From Octadecabacter antarcticus 307 (GTDB lineage: Bacteria > Pseudomonadota > Alphaproteobacteria > Rhodobacterales > Rhodobacteraceae), in assembly GCF_000155675.2 (NCBI RefSeq), contig NC_020911.1, forward strand, positions 610,501-674,500: a DNA stretch of 64,000 nucleotides. Reading direction: 5' to 3'. Each line of letters begins with the position of its first letter. Within the stretch, counting starts at the first letter, position 1. The position numbers were made by a program, and so were the translations under genes. The notes below the pieces were generated by a model that saw only the letters and a program-made list of their open reading frames with translations, had not been told where the DNA came from and searched no databases. Positions 43,487 through 52,162 of this stretch are shown piece by piece.

Positions 43487-44215
43487 TTAAATACATCTGC
43501 CGCCGTCAACTTCCATGGCGACACCGGTGATCATGCTGGCGTCATCGCTGCACAAAAACGCCGCCGCCGCACCCATATCTTCGGGGGTGGAAAAGCGGCC
43601 CAGCGGGATCGTGGACAGGAATTTGGCGCGGATTTCTGGCGTGTCCTCACCCATGAAGGTTTTCAACAGGGGTGTTTCGCCTGCAACGGGATTGAGCGCA
43701 TTTACACGGATGCCAAACGGGGCAAGTTCAACGGCCATCGTCTTGGTTGCCGTGATCATCCAGCCTTTGGACGCGTTGTACCAATTCAGGTTCGGGCGCG
43801 GGCTGATGCCGGCGGTCGATGCGATATTCAGGATTGCACCGGAACCGCGCGTCTTCATCATGGGTACGAAATGGCGCGACATCAGGAAGACGGATTTCAT
43901 ATTTACGCGAAAAACCTGGTCAAAGTCTTCGTCACTGACGTCTTCCAGCGGTTGTGGCAAATGGGTAACGCCAGCGTTGTTCACGATAATATCGGGATTG
44001 GGCATCTTTCCCGCCATGCGCCGCACTGACGTGTTGTTGGACACATCGACCACCCACGGGATGGCCTTGATGCGCGCGGCCACTTCGTTTGCTGCGTCAC
44101 CGTTAATGTCAGCCACCAAAACGCGCGCGCCTTCGTCGACAAAACGCTGGGCGATGCCAGCCCCAAATCCGGAGCCTGCGCCGGTTACGATTGCGGTTTT
44201 TCCTGAGAGTCTCAT
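43487..44215 (-). CDS. SDR-family NAD(P)-dependent oxidoreductase
   Basis: A 242-residue classical short-chain dehydrogenase. The cofactor motif TGAGSGFG (11-18), structural NNAG (79-82), and the active site Ser133, Tyr146, Lys150 (YNASK) are all present, and the acidic residue after the second strand (VADIN) suggests NAD preference. This resembles the glucose 1-dehydrogenase/3-oxoacyl-reductase-like group; the substrate is unknown. It is the first gene of a two-gene unit with the cupin. Confidence 0.9.
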   Translation of the reverse strand: MRLSGKTAIVTGAGSGFGAGIAQRFVDEGARVLVADINGDAANEVAARIKAIPWVVDVSNNTSVRRMAGKMPNPDIIVNNAGVTHLPQPLEDVSDEDFDQVFRVNMKSVFLMSRHFVPMMKTRGSGAILNIASTAGISPRPNLNWYNASKGWMITATKTMAVELAPFGIRVNALNPVAGETPLLKTFMGEDTPEIRAKFLSTIPLGRFSTPEDMGAAAAFLCSDDASMITGVAMEVDGGRCI

Positions 44216-44356
44216 GAGGCCAACATGGGTGTCGGCGACGCAGATTCCCAGAGAATTATTGCACGCGCGAGATTGAAAGGGAGTTCGGGCTAGTTTTGCG
44301 CGGGTTTCGCCTGCTAAGGTTTAGAAATTCAATACATACTGGGGGCAAATATGTAG

Positions 44357-45133
44357 ATGAAAACATACCTTAGTGCCTTGCGCACTGCCATTGTAGGCAG
44401 CGCACTTGCACTTCTTGCCGCCTGCGGGTCGCAAGAGGTGATTGGCGAGGTTCCTGTTGTGGAGATCGTCGAGGGCTACGGGCCTCTTGAGGATGGCGAC
44501 TACATACTGCCGCCAATCCCTGCGGAGTATCTGCAAGGCGTCAATCAGCGCACGGTGGTGGATTATAATGGCCCCGAAAGTGCGGGCACCCTTGTGGTCG
44601 ATATCCACGCCAAACTGCTTTATTTTGTTGAAGAAGGTGGCCAAGCGCGCCGCTATCCGATCGCCGTTGGTCGCCAAGGATTGAGCCTGAACCGCCCGAC
44701 TGTTGTCCAGCTAAAGCGGGAATGGCCCGGTTGGACGCCGACGCAAAATATGCTGCGCACCCAACCTGAAGTTTACGGACCCTTTGCGCGGGGCGTTGAA
44801 GGTGGTCTTGCCAGCCCACTTGGCGCGCGCGCACTTTATCTGTTCCAAAACGGTCGCGACACGCATTTCCGCATCCACGGCACGAACGATTTGTCGTCTA
44901 TCGGTAATTCCGGTTCAGCTGGCTGCATCCGCATGTTCAACCACGACATCATTGATCTGTATCCGCGGGTGCCAAATGGTACCCGCGTCGTGATCTGGTC
45001 CTATGACGCATCGGTGGAATTGGTGGGCGAGGAGCTTGCCATTCGTGGTGTGATCCTTCAGCCAAACATCATTGATCCAGACCTGATTTATGGCACGGGC
45101 GATGAAGCAAAAACTGCCGACGCCGATACCTGA
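44357..45133 (+). CDS. L,D-transpeptidase lipoprotein (YkuD)
   Basis: A 258-residue protein with a lipoprotein signal (LLAAC, acylated Cys23) and a YkuD domain (about 78-215). The catalytic motif has HGTND (His174) and SAGCIRM (nucleophile Cys190, Arg192). It would form 3-3 cross-links in peptidoglycan or attach proteins to it, anchored to a membrane by lipid. The start ATG at 44357 follows a GGGGG stretch. Monocistronic; a hairpin (45163-45180) follows the stop. Confidence 0.94.
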   Translation: MKTYLSALRTAIVGSALALLAACGSQEVIGEVPVVEIVEGYGPLEDGDYILPPIPAEYLQGVNQRTVVDYNGPESAGTLVVDIHAKLLYFVEEGGQARRYPIAVGRQGLSLNRPTVVQLKREWPGWTPTQNMLRTQPEVYGPFARGVEGGLASPLGARALYLFQNGRDTHFRIHGTNDLSSIGNSGSAGCIRMFNHDIIDLYPRVPNGTRVVIWSYDASVELVGEELAIRGVILQPNIIDPDLIYGTGDEAKTADADT

Positions 45134-45162
45134 GTTGGCGTCAAGATGAAGTCGCACGAAAT

Positions 45163-45240
45163 GCCTGACACGGGTCAGGCGATCTATGGCAGTTTTTACC
45201 TATTCGGGCCATGAATTTTCGTTATGATTGCATACATAAC
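45163..45240 (+). promoter_or_regulatory. Terminator hairpin and palindrome upstream of the 45-53 kb gene cluster
   Basis: GCCTGAC and GTCAGGC arms (45163-45180) form a hairpin that probably ends the L,D-transpeptidase transcript. Nearer the cluster, GTTATG (45221-45226) and CATAAC (45235-45240) are perfect arms eight bases apart, about 30 bases before the first gene's start codon. No clear -35 was found. The palindrome is a candidate operator for the cluster. Confidence 0.45.
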
Positions 45241-45270
45241 CACCTACACATTATCGCAGTGAGGACCAAT

Positions 45271-46347
45271 ATGGCCGATTTTGACGCGCAAATTCGTGAA
45301 TCCCAGACCCAAGTGCAAGAAGCGCAATTCAAGATTTCAGAACTGACCAGCCGGATTGAAACTGCGCGTCAGAAAATGGCGACGGGGACGGATATCTCTG
45401 TTGATATCGAAAATGCGTCCCTTGAAGATGTGCATGCGCACACTGAATTGATGAACGCGAACATTGCGGAACTGATCATGGGGCTGGACGATGTGACGTC
45501 AGGTTTTCAGCAGGATTTCGATGAAATGCGCTCCAAAACTGGATGGGAAAGCTTTGTTGGGTTCTTTTCCAGTGGCAAATCGGATTCCATGCGCGAAGAA
45601 CGTATGCGCAGCGCGTCGGTTGACGACAAACTGCAAGACCTGATTTCAAAGTCTGATGTCATCACCAAGCTGCTGGAAAACCAACTTCTGATCCTCGAAG
45701 AACAGAAAACCAAGGTCGAAGACAATCTTGGCGCGACGTTGCAGGAACGTGAAACCACCGTTGGCGAACTTGAAGCTGTGCGTGCTGAGATTTTGGACAT
45801 GGATCCTGCGATCATCACGCTTGAGAACAAAATCTCAGTCGAACAGGACGCCGCCGCGCGCACCAAGCTGGAAACAGAATTGGCGGGCATGAACGGTGCC
45901 TATAATGAGGTGGTTCAGCAAGAACAGGTCAAGCTGGCGAAGTCGCAAACGCTGGAACGCTACATCGAGAAGGGTAAGACTTGGATCGACAGTTTGCAGA
46001 ACCAAGCGGCGACGCAGATGGTGCTGATTAACAAGCTGCAAACGGACACCAAGCAGCGGGTTGTGCTGTATGATGCGTTGACCAAATCGCTCAAGACCGC
46101 GCAACAACAAGATGTTGCGCACCGGATTAACGAGATTGGTGTAAAGACGGACCAAGAGGCGCAGACAGCAATGGCCGCAATTGGTTCGGCGACGAACGCG
46201 CGCATGGCCGAGATGATGGAAAAGCACGAGGACCACATGGTGTTCGCGCGCGAAGTGCTGGAGCAAAAGGCCAAGGCGGATGAGCGGTTCATGCGCCGCT
46301 TTGCGAAGATCGTGGAGAAGCACGACAGCAATGAATATGGGGCCTGA
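45271..46347 (+). CDS. Coiled-coil protein, weakly TelA-like; first gene of AAA+ cluster
   Basis: A 358-residue, highly charged, almost entirely helical protein with long coiled-coil stretches (about 5-45, 130-230, 280-345) and no signal peptide or membrane helix. Overall layout recalls TelA/toxic-anion-resistance proteins, but I cannot confirm this by motif. The start at 45271 has GAGG seven bases upstream; a 20-codon extension upstream is not supported. It probably supplies a scaffold or effector for the downstream AAA+ ATPase. The next gene begins at the base after its stop. Confidence 0.75.
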   Translation: MADFDAQIRESQTQVQEAQFKISELTSRIETARQKMATGTDISVDIENASLEDVHAHTELMNANIAELIMGLDDVTSGFQQDFDEMRSKTGWESFVGFFSSGKSDSMREERMRSASVDDKLQDLISKSDVITKLLENQLLILEEQKTKVEDNLGATLQERETTVGELEAVRAEILDMDPAIITLENKISVEQDAAARTKLETELAGMNGAYNEVVQQEQVKLAKSQTLERYIEKGKTWIDSLQNQAATQMVLINKLQTDTKQRVVLYDALTKSLKTAQQQDVAHRINEIGVKTDQEAQTAMAAIGSATNARMAEMMEKHEDHMVFAREVLEQKAKADERFMRRFAKIVEKHDSNEYGA

Positions 46348-46608
46348 TTGAAGTTATTGTCGACACTCCTTAATTTTGCAGTTTGGTTTGCGATTAGGGC
46401 CCTATTCATCGTGGCCCTTTTCGGGGGCATTGGGTTTTTGGCGCAATCTACTTTGGAGCCGGCAACTTCCGAGCGTCAGGAACTAATTAACTATGCCGTT
46501 GGAGCCTTAGTTGCATCGATGACGGTGTGGTTGTTTATTTCTTTGATTAGAATTGTGATTGATGCCAGCTCGTCGTTTCGTCAGGGGCTACAGGAAGGGC
46601 GAAAATGA
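46348..46608 (+). CDS. Small two-helix membrane protein of the AAA+ cluster
   Basis: An 86-residue protein with two membrane helices (VWFAIRALFIVALFGGIGFL and YAVGALVASMTVWLFISLIR). It has a TTG start immediately after the previous stop and overlaps the next gene by four bases (ATGA). It is clearly richer in A/T than its neighbours. No family was recognised. It may anchor the complex to the inner membrane. Confidence 0.6.
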   Translation: MKLLSTLLNFAVWFAIRALFIVALFGGIGFLAQSTLEPATSERQELINYAVGALVASMTVWLFISLIRIVIDASSSFRQGLQEGRK

Positions 46609-47723
46609 CTGACACCGCCTACGACCATTTCCAGCTTGAAGACACCCGCGTCACGCGGCGCTATTTTGGTAAGTTTGAAGCGATTATTGGGCATCTGGGC
46701 CGTGTTGCCGCGACGCTTGAGGCGGAGAACCGTCTGTCTAAGCGTGACGTCGAAGTGATGACGCGCTATATTGTTGGGCTGAATTACACGTTCAAAGCGC
46801 TGGCGCACAAATACCATTTTAGCGGGCGCTTTACCCATGCGGGTAAGCTGACGTTTGACCGTGTTGAATCCGGCTTTCCGGTTTATTCTGAACTGCTGAC
46901 CATGGCGAATGACGCGGCACAAGCGTCGCGGCACCTGCAAGGGATGCGGTCGGTTGAGGAGTTAAAACAGGACATGGTGCGGGTGATCCTGAACGAACAG
47001 GAAACCCCGACAAAGCTGCAATATGCGCTGAGCCAACGGCTGTATTACGAAGAGCTTTCCAAGGGGGAGTTGTTCTGGGCGCGCAATGATCCGCAGGCGG
47101 TTTGGCTGGGCAATAAGGCGCAGATGCGCCGCGAATTCATGGTGCATTGGGCGGTCTATGACAGCCAGATCAACCTGCCGACGATCTACATGATGGAACT
47201 TGAAGACACCGGTAAGGTCGGCCTGCCGAAAGATGATCGCCGCTGGCCCGAAGTGCAGGCGCATCTGATGGCGCAAAGCCTTGGTGGGTTGAAGTTGCTG
47301 ACCATCGCCAAAGGGTTCGATGAGGATTTTGACGACCTGCACCCCAAACGCCTGCGCCGATTTCACGTTGGCCCGATGTACAGCCATGCGTTCACCCGTC
47401 AGGCTGGACCGCTGCGCGAAGTTCTCGAAGTTGCGCGGTCTCCCGTGGGGGAGGACTGGGCGTTGGTCTGGACGCAAGAAGAATTGCTATCCGAGGCAAC
47501 GCGCACAGAAAAGTCTGGCTGGTTCGGGACGGTTGAGCGACAGACATTCGCGCTTGATCCGTTCGCTGGTCGCGGAGCGGAAACCGGCGCCACCAAGGTT
47601 GAGCGCAGCATTATTTTGCCCCAGCGCCCCTATCAGGCCTTGGAAGAACGCAAGCCCGCGGGGTTTGATAATGTGCGCAAGTTTGTGGTTTCGCCGAGTG
47701 GAAGCGTGTTGAGTTATAAATAG
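46605..47723 (+). CDS. Protein of unknown function in the AAA+ cluster
   Basis: A 372-residue soluble protein with mixed helical and beta content and no signal peptide. Recurrent features are an N-terminal VTRRYFGKFEAIIGHLG stretch, a central YYEELSKGELFWARNDPQAV and a C-terminal basic segment ending FVVSPSGSVLSYK. No known domain was recognised. It sits between the small membrane protein (four-base overlap) and the AAA+ gene (46 bases downstream), so it is likely a component of the same system. Confidence 0.75.
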   Translation: MTDTAYDHFQLEDTRVTRRYFGKFEAIIGHLGRVAATLEAENRLSKRDVEVMTRYIVGLNYTFKALAHKYHFSGRFTHAGKLTFDRVESGFPVYSELLTMANDAAQASRHLQGMRSVEELKQDMVRVILNEQETPTKLQYALSQRLYYEELSKGELFWARNDPQAVWLGNKAQMRREFMVHWAVYDSQINLPTIYMMELEDTGKVGLPKDDRRWPEVQAHLMAQSLGGLKLLTIAKGFDEDFDDLHPKRLRRFHVGPMYSHAFTRQAGPLREVLEVARSPVGEDWALVWTQEELLSEATRTEKSGWFGTVERQTFALDPFAGRGAETGATKVERSIILPQRPYQALEERKPAGFDNVRKFVVSPSGSVLSYK

Positions 47724-47740
47724 ATGTTGGATTTTGAGTT

Positions 47741-47758
47741 GTATTTGCCAAGATGAAG
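47741..47758 (+). repeat. Remnant of the GTATTT-GCCAAGATGAAG repeat
   Basis: GTATTTGCCAAGATGAAG, upstream of the AAA+ gene, matches a sequence that recurs in intergenic spacers of many Rhodobacterales genomes (GTATTTTTGCCAAGATGAAG). It is in the 46-base gap and contributes to the ribosome-site region of the ATPase gene. Confidence 0.5.
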
Positions 47759-47769
47759 GTCGAAGTGAG

Positions 47770-49716
47770 ATGAGCCAGACAAGCGACACGATGGAGCTGC
47801 GCGAAGAGGACATTCGCAAGCATTATGACGCTGCCACCGCGATGGTGCAGGGGTTTGATCACACGCCGCGCATTGGGGCGGCCAAGGACGCGCCCGTGGC
47901 GGAAAAGTCGAGCGGTATTGGCACGCGGCGGCGGTTTCGAACGACGACGCCGGGGTTGGTGACGTGGTCGACGGCGCGCAGTGAAGGCGTGCAATTGTTG
48001 GCGCGGATTGAAGGTGCGGGCACGGATAACCTTGGCGGTGACGGGCTGACGTCACCCACGCAAGCGACGGTGCTGCACGGGCTGCGGCGTGCCGTAGCGA
48101 TTGCGCTGGCGGTGGCTGAACAATACGGGATGCGCACGGGGCTGGCGGACCTGAAACGCGCCAACCTTGAAGGATCGCTGGCGGCTGGCAAAAGAACGGA
48201 ATTTTCGGAACTTCTGACCGCCGAGGCGCTGGTCACGATGTATGTTTTCGCCAACGCCACCGCGTTCCTGATGTCATCGCACGCGGGCGAAGACACCGTC
48301 GAAATCGGTGAGGTAGAGGAGGTTTTGACCGACAACGCGACCTTGGCGTTGCACGGTGTTTTGTGGGAGCTTGACCAAGACATCGGGTTGTTTGCCGACA
48401 CCGAACCCAAGCTGGTCGCGACGGTTCTTGCCTACGCCGAAGCGTTGATGGCCAAGGCCGCAGCGCGCGCCACCACCGCCGGACGTTTGGAACCGTTTGT
48501 GGCAGCGTCTTGGAAGGTCGAGGAAGACGGGTTGACCATTCGTGGGTTCACCCCTGCGCGGGCCGCAAAATCGACTACGCTGACGATAAGTTTCAAGAAG
48601 CCGAATGAGGTCGTGGGCAACCACATCGCCAAATATCAGTCGATGAAGCTGGCCAAAATGGTTATGGCCTATGATTTTGAACGTAAGCTGAACCCGTTCG
48701 CCGAACTTGGCGGCTTCATCTTTACGTTCATGGGCGACGGCGCACCGGGGACAGGCAAAACCACGCTGATTCAGATGATGGCGGGGCTGATTTCGGAGTA
48801 TTGCCAGGTTGCTGGCTATCCGTTCCGCTACCAGAACTTGAGCACCGATAATATTGACAGCTACCAGGGTAAATCGGGCCAGAACGCTAAGGCGTTTATC
48901 AATAACGTGATTGATCCGAGCGTGATTGGTTTTGGCACGATTGACGATATTGACCAATTGGCGGGCAAACGTGGGGATCGCCAAAGTTCGGCGGGTCAAT
49001 TGGAAATTACCGCTGTTCTAATGGAGAGCTTTGCGGGTGCGAACACAGTCGTGCGTGGCAATTGCACGTTTGGGATGTTCAGCAACTATCCCGAAAATGT
49101 CGATGATGCGCTGCGCCAACGTGCGGGCGCGCGGTTCTTAGTGGACGGGCCGCAGACGCGGGATGATTACATCGATATTCTGTATCTCTTGATGGGCAAG
49201 AACCACGATATTCCGGTGGGTGATCATGAGGTGTTTTCTGCGCAAGAGATTAAGAAGGCGGTTGCGGCGTCGTTTGAAGGGCATTCAAAACCCCATGAAC
49301 CGGGGTTGATGAATGTGTTTGATCGCGTGAGCGCGACCATTGGTGAGCTGGATACGATTGCGAAGATCGGCACCTATTTGAAGGGTATTCAGGAGGCCGA
49401 TCCGCGCTTTACGGGTCGCGCGATCAAGAACATCACCGACGCCGTTAAGGTCCGCGCGATGGACTTTGAATTGCCGGACGAATGGATGGAAAGGCCTGAC
49501 CTGTTCATGGCGAAGGATTACGACACCAAGCTGGCGATGATTGAGGATCTGCGAAAGCCGATCACGGTCGAAATGGTTATTCAGGAAATCAATCGCTTCG
49601 CCGATTCAGAATTCCGCTATGCGGACAAGTCGGATGAAGTGGCGATTGACGGGCTGGTGCGCGATTTTGAACGGTCCGAGGAAGCCAATCGGCGGTATTT
49701 GGAGAGTAAAGGGTGA
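47770..49716 (+). CDS. AAA+ family ATPase of the nine-gene cluster
   Basis: A 648-residue protein. The N-terminal half (1 to about 280) is helical with no recognised domain. The AAA+ module (about 300-500) has Walker A GDGAPGTGKT (322-331), Walker B GFGTIDDIDQ (388-396, with Asp-Asp in place of Asp-Glu), a sensor-1 Asn in FSNYPENVDD and an arginine-finger segment LRQRAGARF, so ATP hydrolysis is likely. A C-terminal helical region (520-648) follows. It does not resemble FtsH, Clp, MoxR or RuvB closely. It overlaps the next gene by four bases and is probably the motor of the system. Confidence 0.85.
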   Translation: MSQTSDTMELREEDIRKHYDAATAMVQGFDHTPRIGAAKDAPVAEKSSGIGTRRRFRTTTPGLVTWSTARSEGVQLLARIEGAGTDNLGGDGLTSPTQATVLHGLRRAVAIALAVAEQYGMRTGLADLKRANLEGSLAAGKRTEFSELLTAEALVTMYVFANATAFLMSSHAGEDTVEIGEVEEVLTDNATLALHGVLWELDQDIGLFADTEPKLVATVLAYAEALMAKAAARATTAGRLEPFVAASWKVEEDGLTIRGFTPARAAKSTTLTISFKKPNEVVGNHIAKYQSMKLAKMVMAYDFERKLNPFAELGGFIFTFMGDGAPGTGKTTLIQMMAGLISEYCQVAGYPFRYQNLSTDNIDSYQGKSGQNAKAFINNVIDPSVIGFGTIDDIDQLAGKRGDRQSSAGQLEITAVLMESFAGANTVVRGNCTFGMFSNYPENVDDALRQRAGARFLVDGPQTRDDYIDILYLLMGKNHDIPVGDHEVFSAQEIKKAVAASFEGHSKPHEPGLMNVFDRVSATIGELDTIAKIGTYLKGIQEADPRFTGRAIKNITDAVKVRAMDFELPDEWMERPDLFMAKDYDTKLAMIEDLRKPITVEMVIQEINRFADSEFRYADKSDEVAIDGLVRDFERSEEANRRYLESKG

Positions 49717-50057
49717 CGGCAGCCTTCGCCAACGGCCTAATTTTGCCTGCGATCTGTCTGGCCGCGCTGGGCTGGACCGTGCCGCGTGTGCTGGCGATTT
49801 TTTGGCCCGAGGGGGTCAAATGGCTGATGGGATTGGCGTTGGTGTCGACGATCATCATGGCGCTGTGCGGGGCGGGGTTTTTCGCCGTGCTGTATACGAG
49901 CCAAGGGGTGAACATAGATGATTTGTATGCCACGGGCGGGCTATCGGTGCCGCTGCACTTCGCCAAACTGAGTTTGATTTCGGCGCTGCTGTGGGCGCCG
50001 TTGATGGTATTGTCACTGGCGGGTGTGCCGAAGAATTGGGTGAAGGAGGTTTGGTGA
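49713..50057 (+). CDS. Three-helix membrane protein of the AAA+ cluster
   Basis: A 114-residue membrane protein (GTG start overlapping the ATPase stop by four bases) with about three membrane helices: LILPAICLAALGWTVPRVLA, LMGLALVSTIIMALCGAGFF and HFAKLSLISALLWAPLMVLS. A short basic tail (PKNWVKEVW) ends it. No family was recognised. Coupled translation with the ATPase suggests a direct partnership. Confidence 0.65.
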   Translation: MTAAFANGLILPAICLAALGWTVPRVLAIFWPEGVKWLMGLALVSTIIMALCGAGFFAVLYTSQGVNIDDLYATGGLSVPLHFAKLSLISALLWAPLMVLSLAGVPKNWVKEVW

Positions 50058-50506
50058 TGGAAGTGACCAAGTTAAAATATTCAGTTTTGATGTTCATTGT
50101 TGGCCAAGGTGCGTGGGCTGACGTGGTCTCAGATGGTCGGCTTGCCCATGGTGCGTGGGAATGTGCCGCGAAAGCCGGCGTATCAGAATCTTATGTCGAA
50201 CAGTCGGAAGGTCTATTTGACCTAGGCTACAACATTTTGAGTCGAATTATTTCAGAAGCCAAGTCAGGGGAAACCCCCGAGGAAGAATTAGATGATTTGC
50301 CAGTCGGCATAACTTGGCGGATATCGGGCGGTCCATCCACTGATTTCCAACTAGGTGCACTTTGGACCCACTATACAATTGATGCTTACGATGAGACTTG
50401 GCCAGATATCGTAGGAGCAGCATTCGATGTACAAGAGAATTTGCAGATGAAAGCGGCGGATGCAGACTTTCAAACCAAGAACTGTGAATTTTTGGTGCCT
50501 CAATGA
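50057..50506 (+). CDS. Predicted secreted or periplasmic protein of the AAA+ cluster
   Basis: A 149-residue protein with a hydrophobic N-terminus (LKYSVLMFIVGQGAWA, probable signal peptide cleaved about residue 20) and one Cys near the middle and one near the C-terminus (CAAKAG and NCEFLVPQ). Its DNA is noticeably richer in A/T than the large neighbours. It overlaps the preceding stop by one base and the next start by four. No family was recognised; it may be the periplasmic part of the system. Confidence 0.6.
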   Translation: MEVTKLKYSVLMFIVGQGAWADVVSDGRLAHGAWECAAKAGVSESYVEQSEGLFDLGYNILSRIISEAKSGETPEEELDDLPVGITWRISGGPSTDFQLGALWTHYTIDAYDETWPDIVGAAFDVQENLQMKAADADFQTKNCEFLVPQ

Positions 50507-51855
50507 AACGCCTAATCTCTCGCGGTCTGATGTTTGGTAATCTTATCCCCGTGGTCAGTCCTATTTTGGTGGAGCGCTACAACCGTGCCCTGAAGCGGTT
50601 GACCGGCAAGCAAACTGCGCTGCAGGATTTTCACATCGATATTTCGGGCTATTCTCCCGAGATCGGGGATGAGTTGGGGGATGATTTATACCTCAACCAC
50701 CGTGGGGTGAACCGGCAGTTTATTTTGCTGACGACGGAACAGAAAACGGCGCCTTTGTTGAACGCGAAATTCTCGACCTCTCGTGGTATTCTGCGCCAGT
50801 TTATTGTGGCGAACGAGGCGCAGTTGTTTGCGCTGACCGCGCGCGACGGGGTCGCGGGGGAGTTGGTGAATTCTGTCTATGCGTTGGACACACCTGCGCG
50901 CCTGTTCGACATCGGCCGTGTGACGATTGAGGCGGATACGACGGATGGTGCTGTGGCGTCGGCGGCCAAGCTGGGTGGGATGATTGACCAGTTCATGCGC
51001 GACGACGGCGCGTGGTTTGATGATGTTCTGATTGGCAATATGATCGGGCTGGCCAAAGACACAGGCGACATCACCCGCAATCCGGTGCAACTGGCCGATA
51101 TGACGTTCGATCAGGACAATTTCTGGACTGCGCATTTGGGCGGGCTTTATTTGTTTCGCGGGGTGGACGAGCCAGCGGCGATTACGATGGGTGACAAGAC
51201 CGCGTTGGGTGAATTGCCAATTGAAACGGTGTTGCAAGGCGATGAACGATCCGCGATTGCGCAGTTTCTGAAGGTTAATAATCTGGCAGAACCGATTGTC
51301 GACGCGCGTGGCATCGATAGTGCTGCGATCCTGCGCCAAAAAATGGATTTCATCGTGGCGGATGTGGCTGCGGGTCTTGGTGAAGACCTTGCCGGGGCGA
51401 CGCGCCGCGACCTGCGCGCCATGGGGCGGCGGTATTTTGATAAGCTGCCAGCGGCGTGGCGTGCCCTTGCAGATCTGGTGCGCTGGGCAGAAGATGGTGG
51501 CGCATGGCCGCACATCGACAGCGAACATCCCGCGTATTTCTACACGCTGCGGGCCAAGGCGCACAAAGACGCCGATTTGGTGAATATGCTACTGGCCGAA
51601 CTGTCCCCGATGGACGTGCGACAGCTGTTCATTTGTCACAAAGAAGCGTTTTACAGTGCCTATATGGGCTGGACGGACGAAAAGAAGGACTATGTGGCAC
51701 AATTCCTGTCAACCGAGTATCAGGTAGATAAGGCAGGCACGCGCGACGCGTTGTTTGGTTTTGAGGCGGCGATGAGTGAACCAAGCGGCCCGCCACCTTT
51801 GCCCGGTCTGATTGAACGGGTCGGGCCATGGGGCGCGGTGCGGCGGCGTGATTAA
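50503..51855 (+). CDS. DUF6638-like protein of the AAA+ cluster
   Basis: A 450-residue soluble protein beginning MKRLISRGLMFGNLIPVVSP and reading LVERYNRALKRLTGK, DELGDDLYLNHRGVNRQFIL and, at the C-terminus, GPPPLPGLIERVGPWGAVRR. From memory this resembles the DUF6638 family found in Rhodobacterales beside AAA ATPases; I cannot confirm it by search. No catalytic motif was recognised. Its start overlaps the preceding stop by four bases. Confidence 0.72.
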   Translation: MKRLISRGLMFGNLIPVVSPILVERYNRALKRLTGKQTALQDFHIDISGYSPEIGDELGDDLYLNHRGVNRQFILLTTEQKTAPLLNAKFSTSRGILRQFIVANEAQLFALTARDGVAGELVNSVYALDTPARLFDIGRVTIEADTTDGAVASAAKLGGMIDQFMRDDGAWFDDVLIGNMIGLAKDTGDITRNPVQLADMTFDQDNFWTAHLGGLYLFRGVDEPAAITMGDKTALGELPIETVLQGDERSAIAQFLKVNNLAEPIVDARGIDSAAILRQKMDFIVADVAAGLGEDLAGATRRDLRAMGRRYFDKLPAAWRALADLVRWAEDGGAWPHIDSEHPAYFYTLRAKAHKDADLVNMLLAELSPMDVRQLFICHKEAFYSAYMGWTDEKKDYVAQFLSTEYQVDKAGTRDALFGFEAAMSEPSGPPPLPGLIERVGPWGAVRRRD

Positions 51856-51890
51856 GAACGGCGTGATTAAGCCAAGGACGGGGGCAGGAT

Positions 51891-52151
51891 ATGGGTTTTG
51901 TTAGATTGGTCTTAGGCGGTTTCGTTATTCTGGGTGTCGTATATATCTGCGTCACGCTGTATTCACGGTCGGTGCGGCGCGAAAAATTGGAAGGCTGGTG
52001 GGACGAGGAACCGGTTGAGGCGATGACCCGAGAAGCCTATATCGCCGATGGGATGGCAAAGTATGAAAACGGGCTGCGCAAGCGGCTTATCTTACTGGTC
52101 TTTATCATTCCGCCAATCATTGTCGGTACTATTATTTATTTCATTAACTGA
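51891..52151 (+). CDS. Small two-helix membrane protein of the AAA+ cluster
   Basis: An 86-residue protein with an N-terminal helix (FVRLVLGGFVILGVVYICVT), a charged middle (RREKLEGWWDEEPVEAMTRE) and a C-terminal helix (LILLVFIIPPIIVGTIIYFI). The topology resembles a membrane-tethered adaptor. It is 35 bases after the DUF6638-like gene and 11 bases before the DUF1523 gene. No family was recognised. Confidence 0.65.
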   Translation: MGFVRLVLGGFVILGVVYICVTLYSRSVRREKLEGWWDEEPVEAMTREAYIADGMAKYENGLRKRLILLVFIIPPIIVGTIIYFIN

Positions 52152-52162
52152 AAGCTGAAGTC

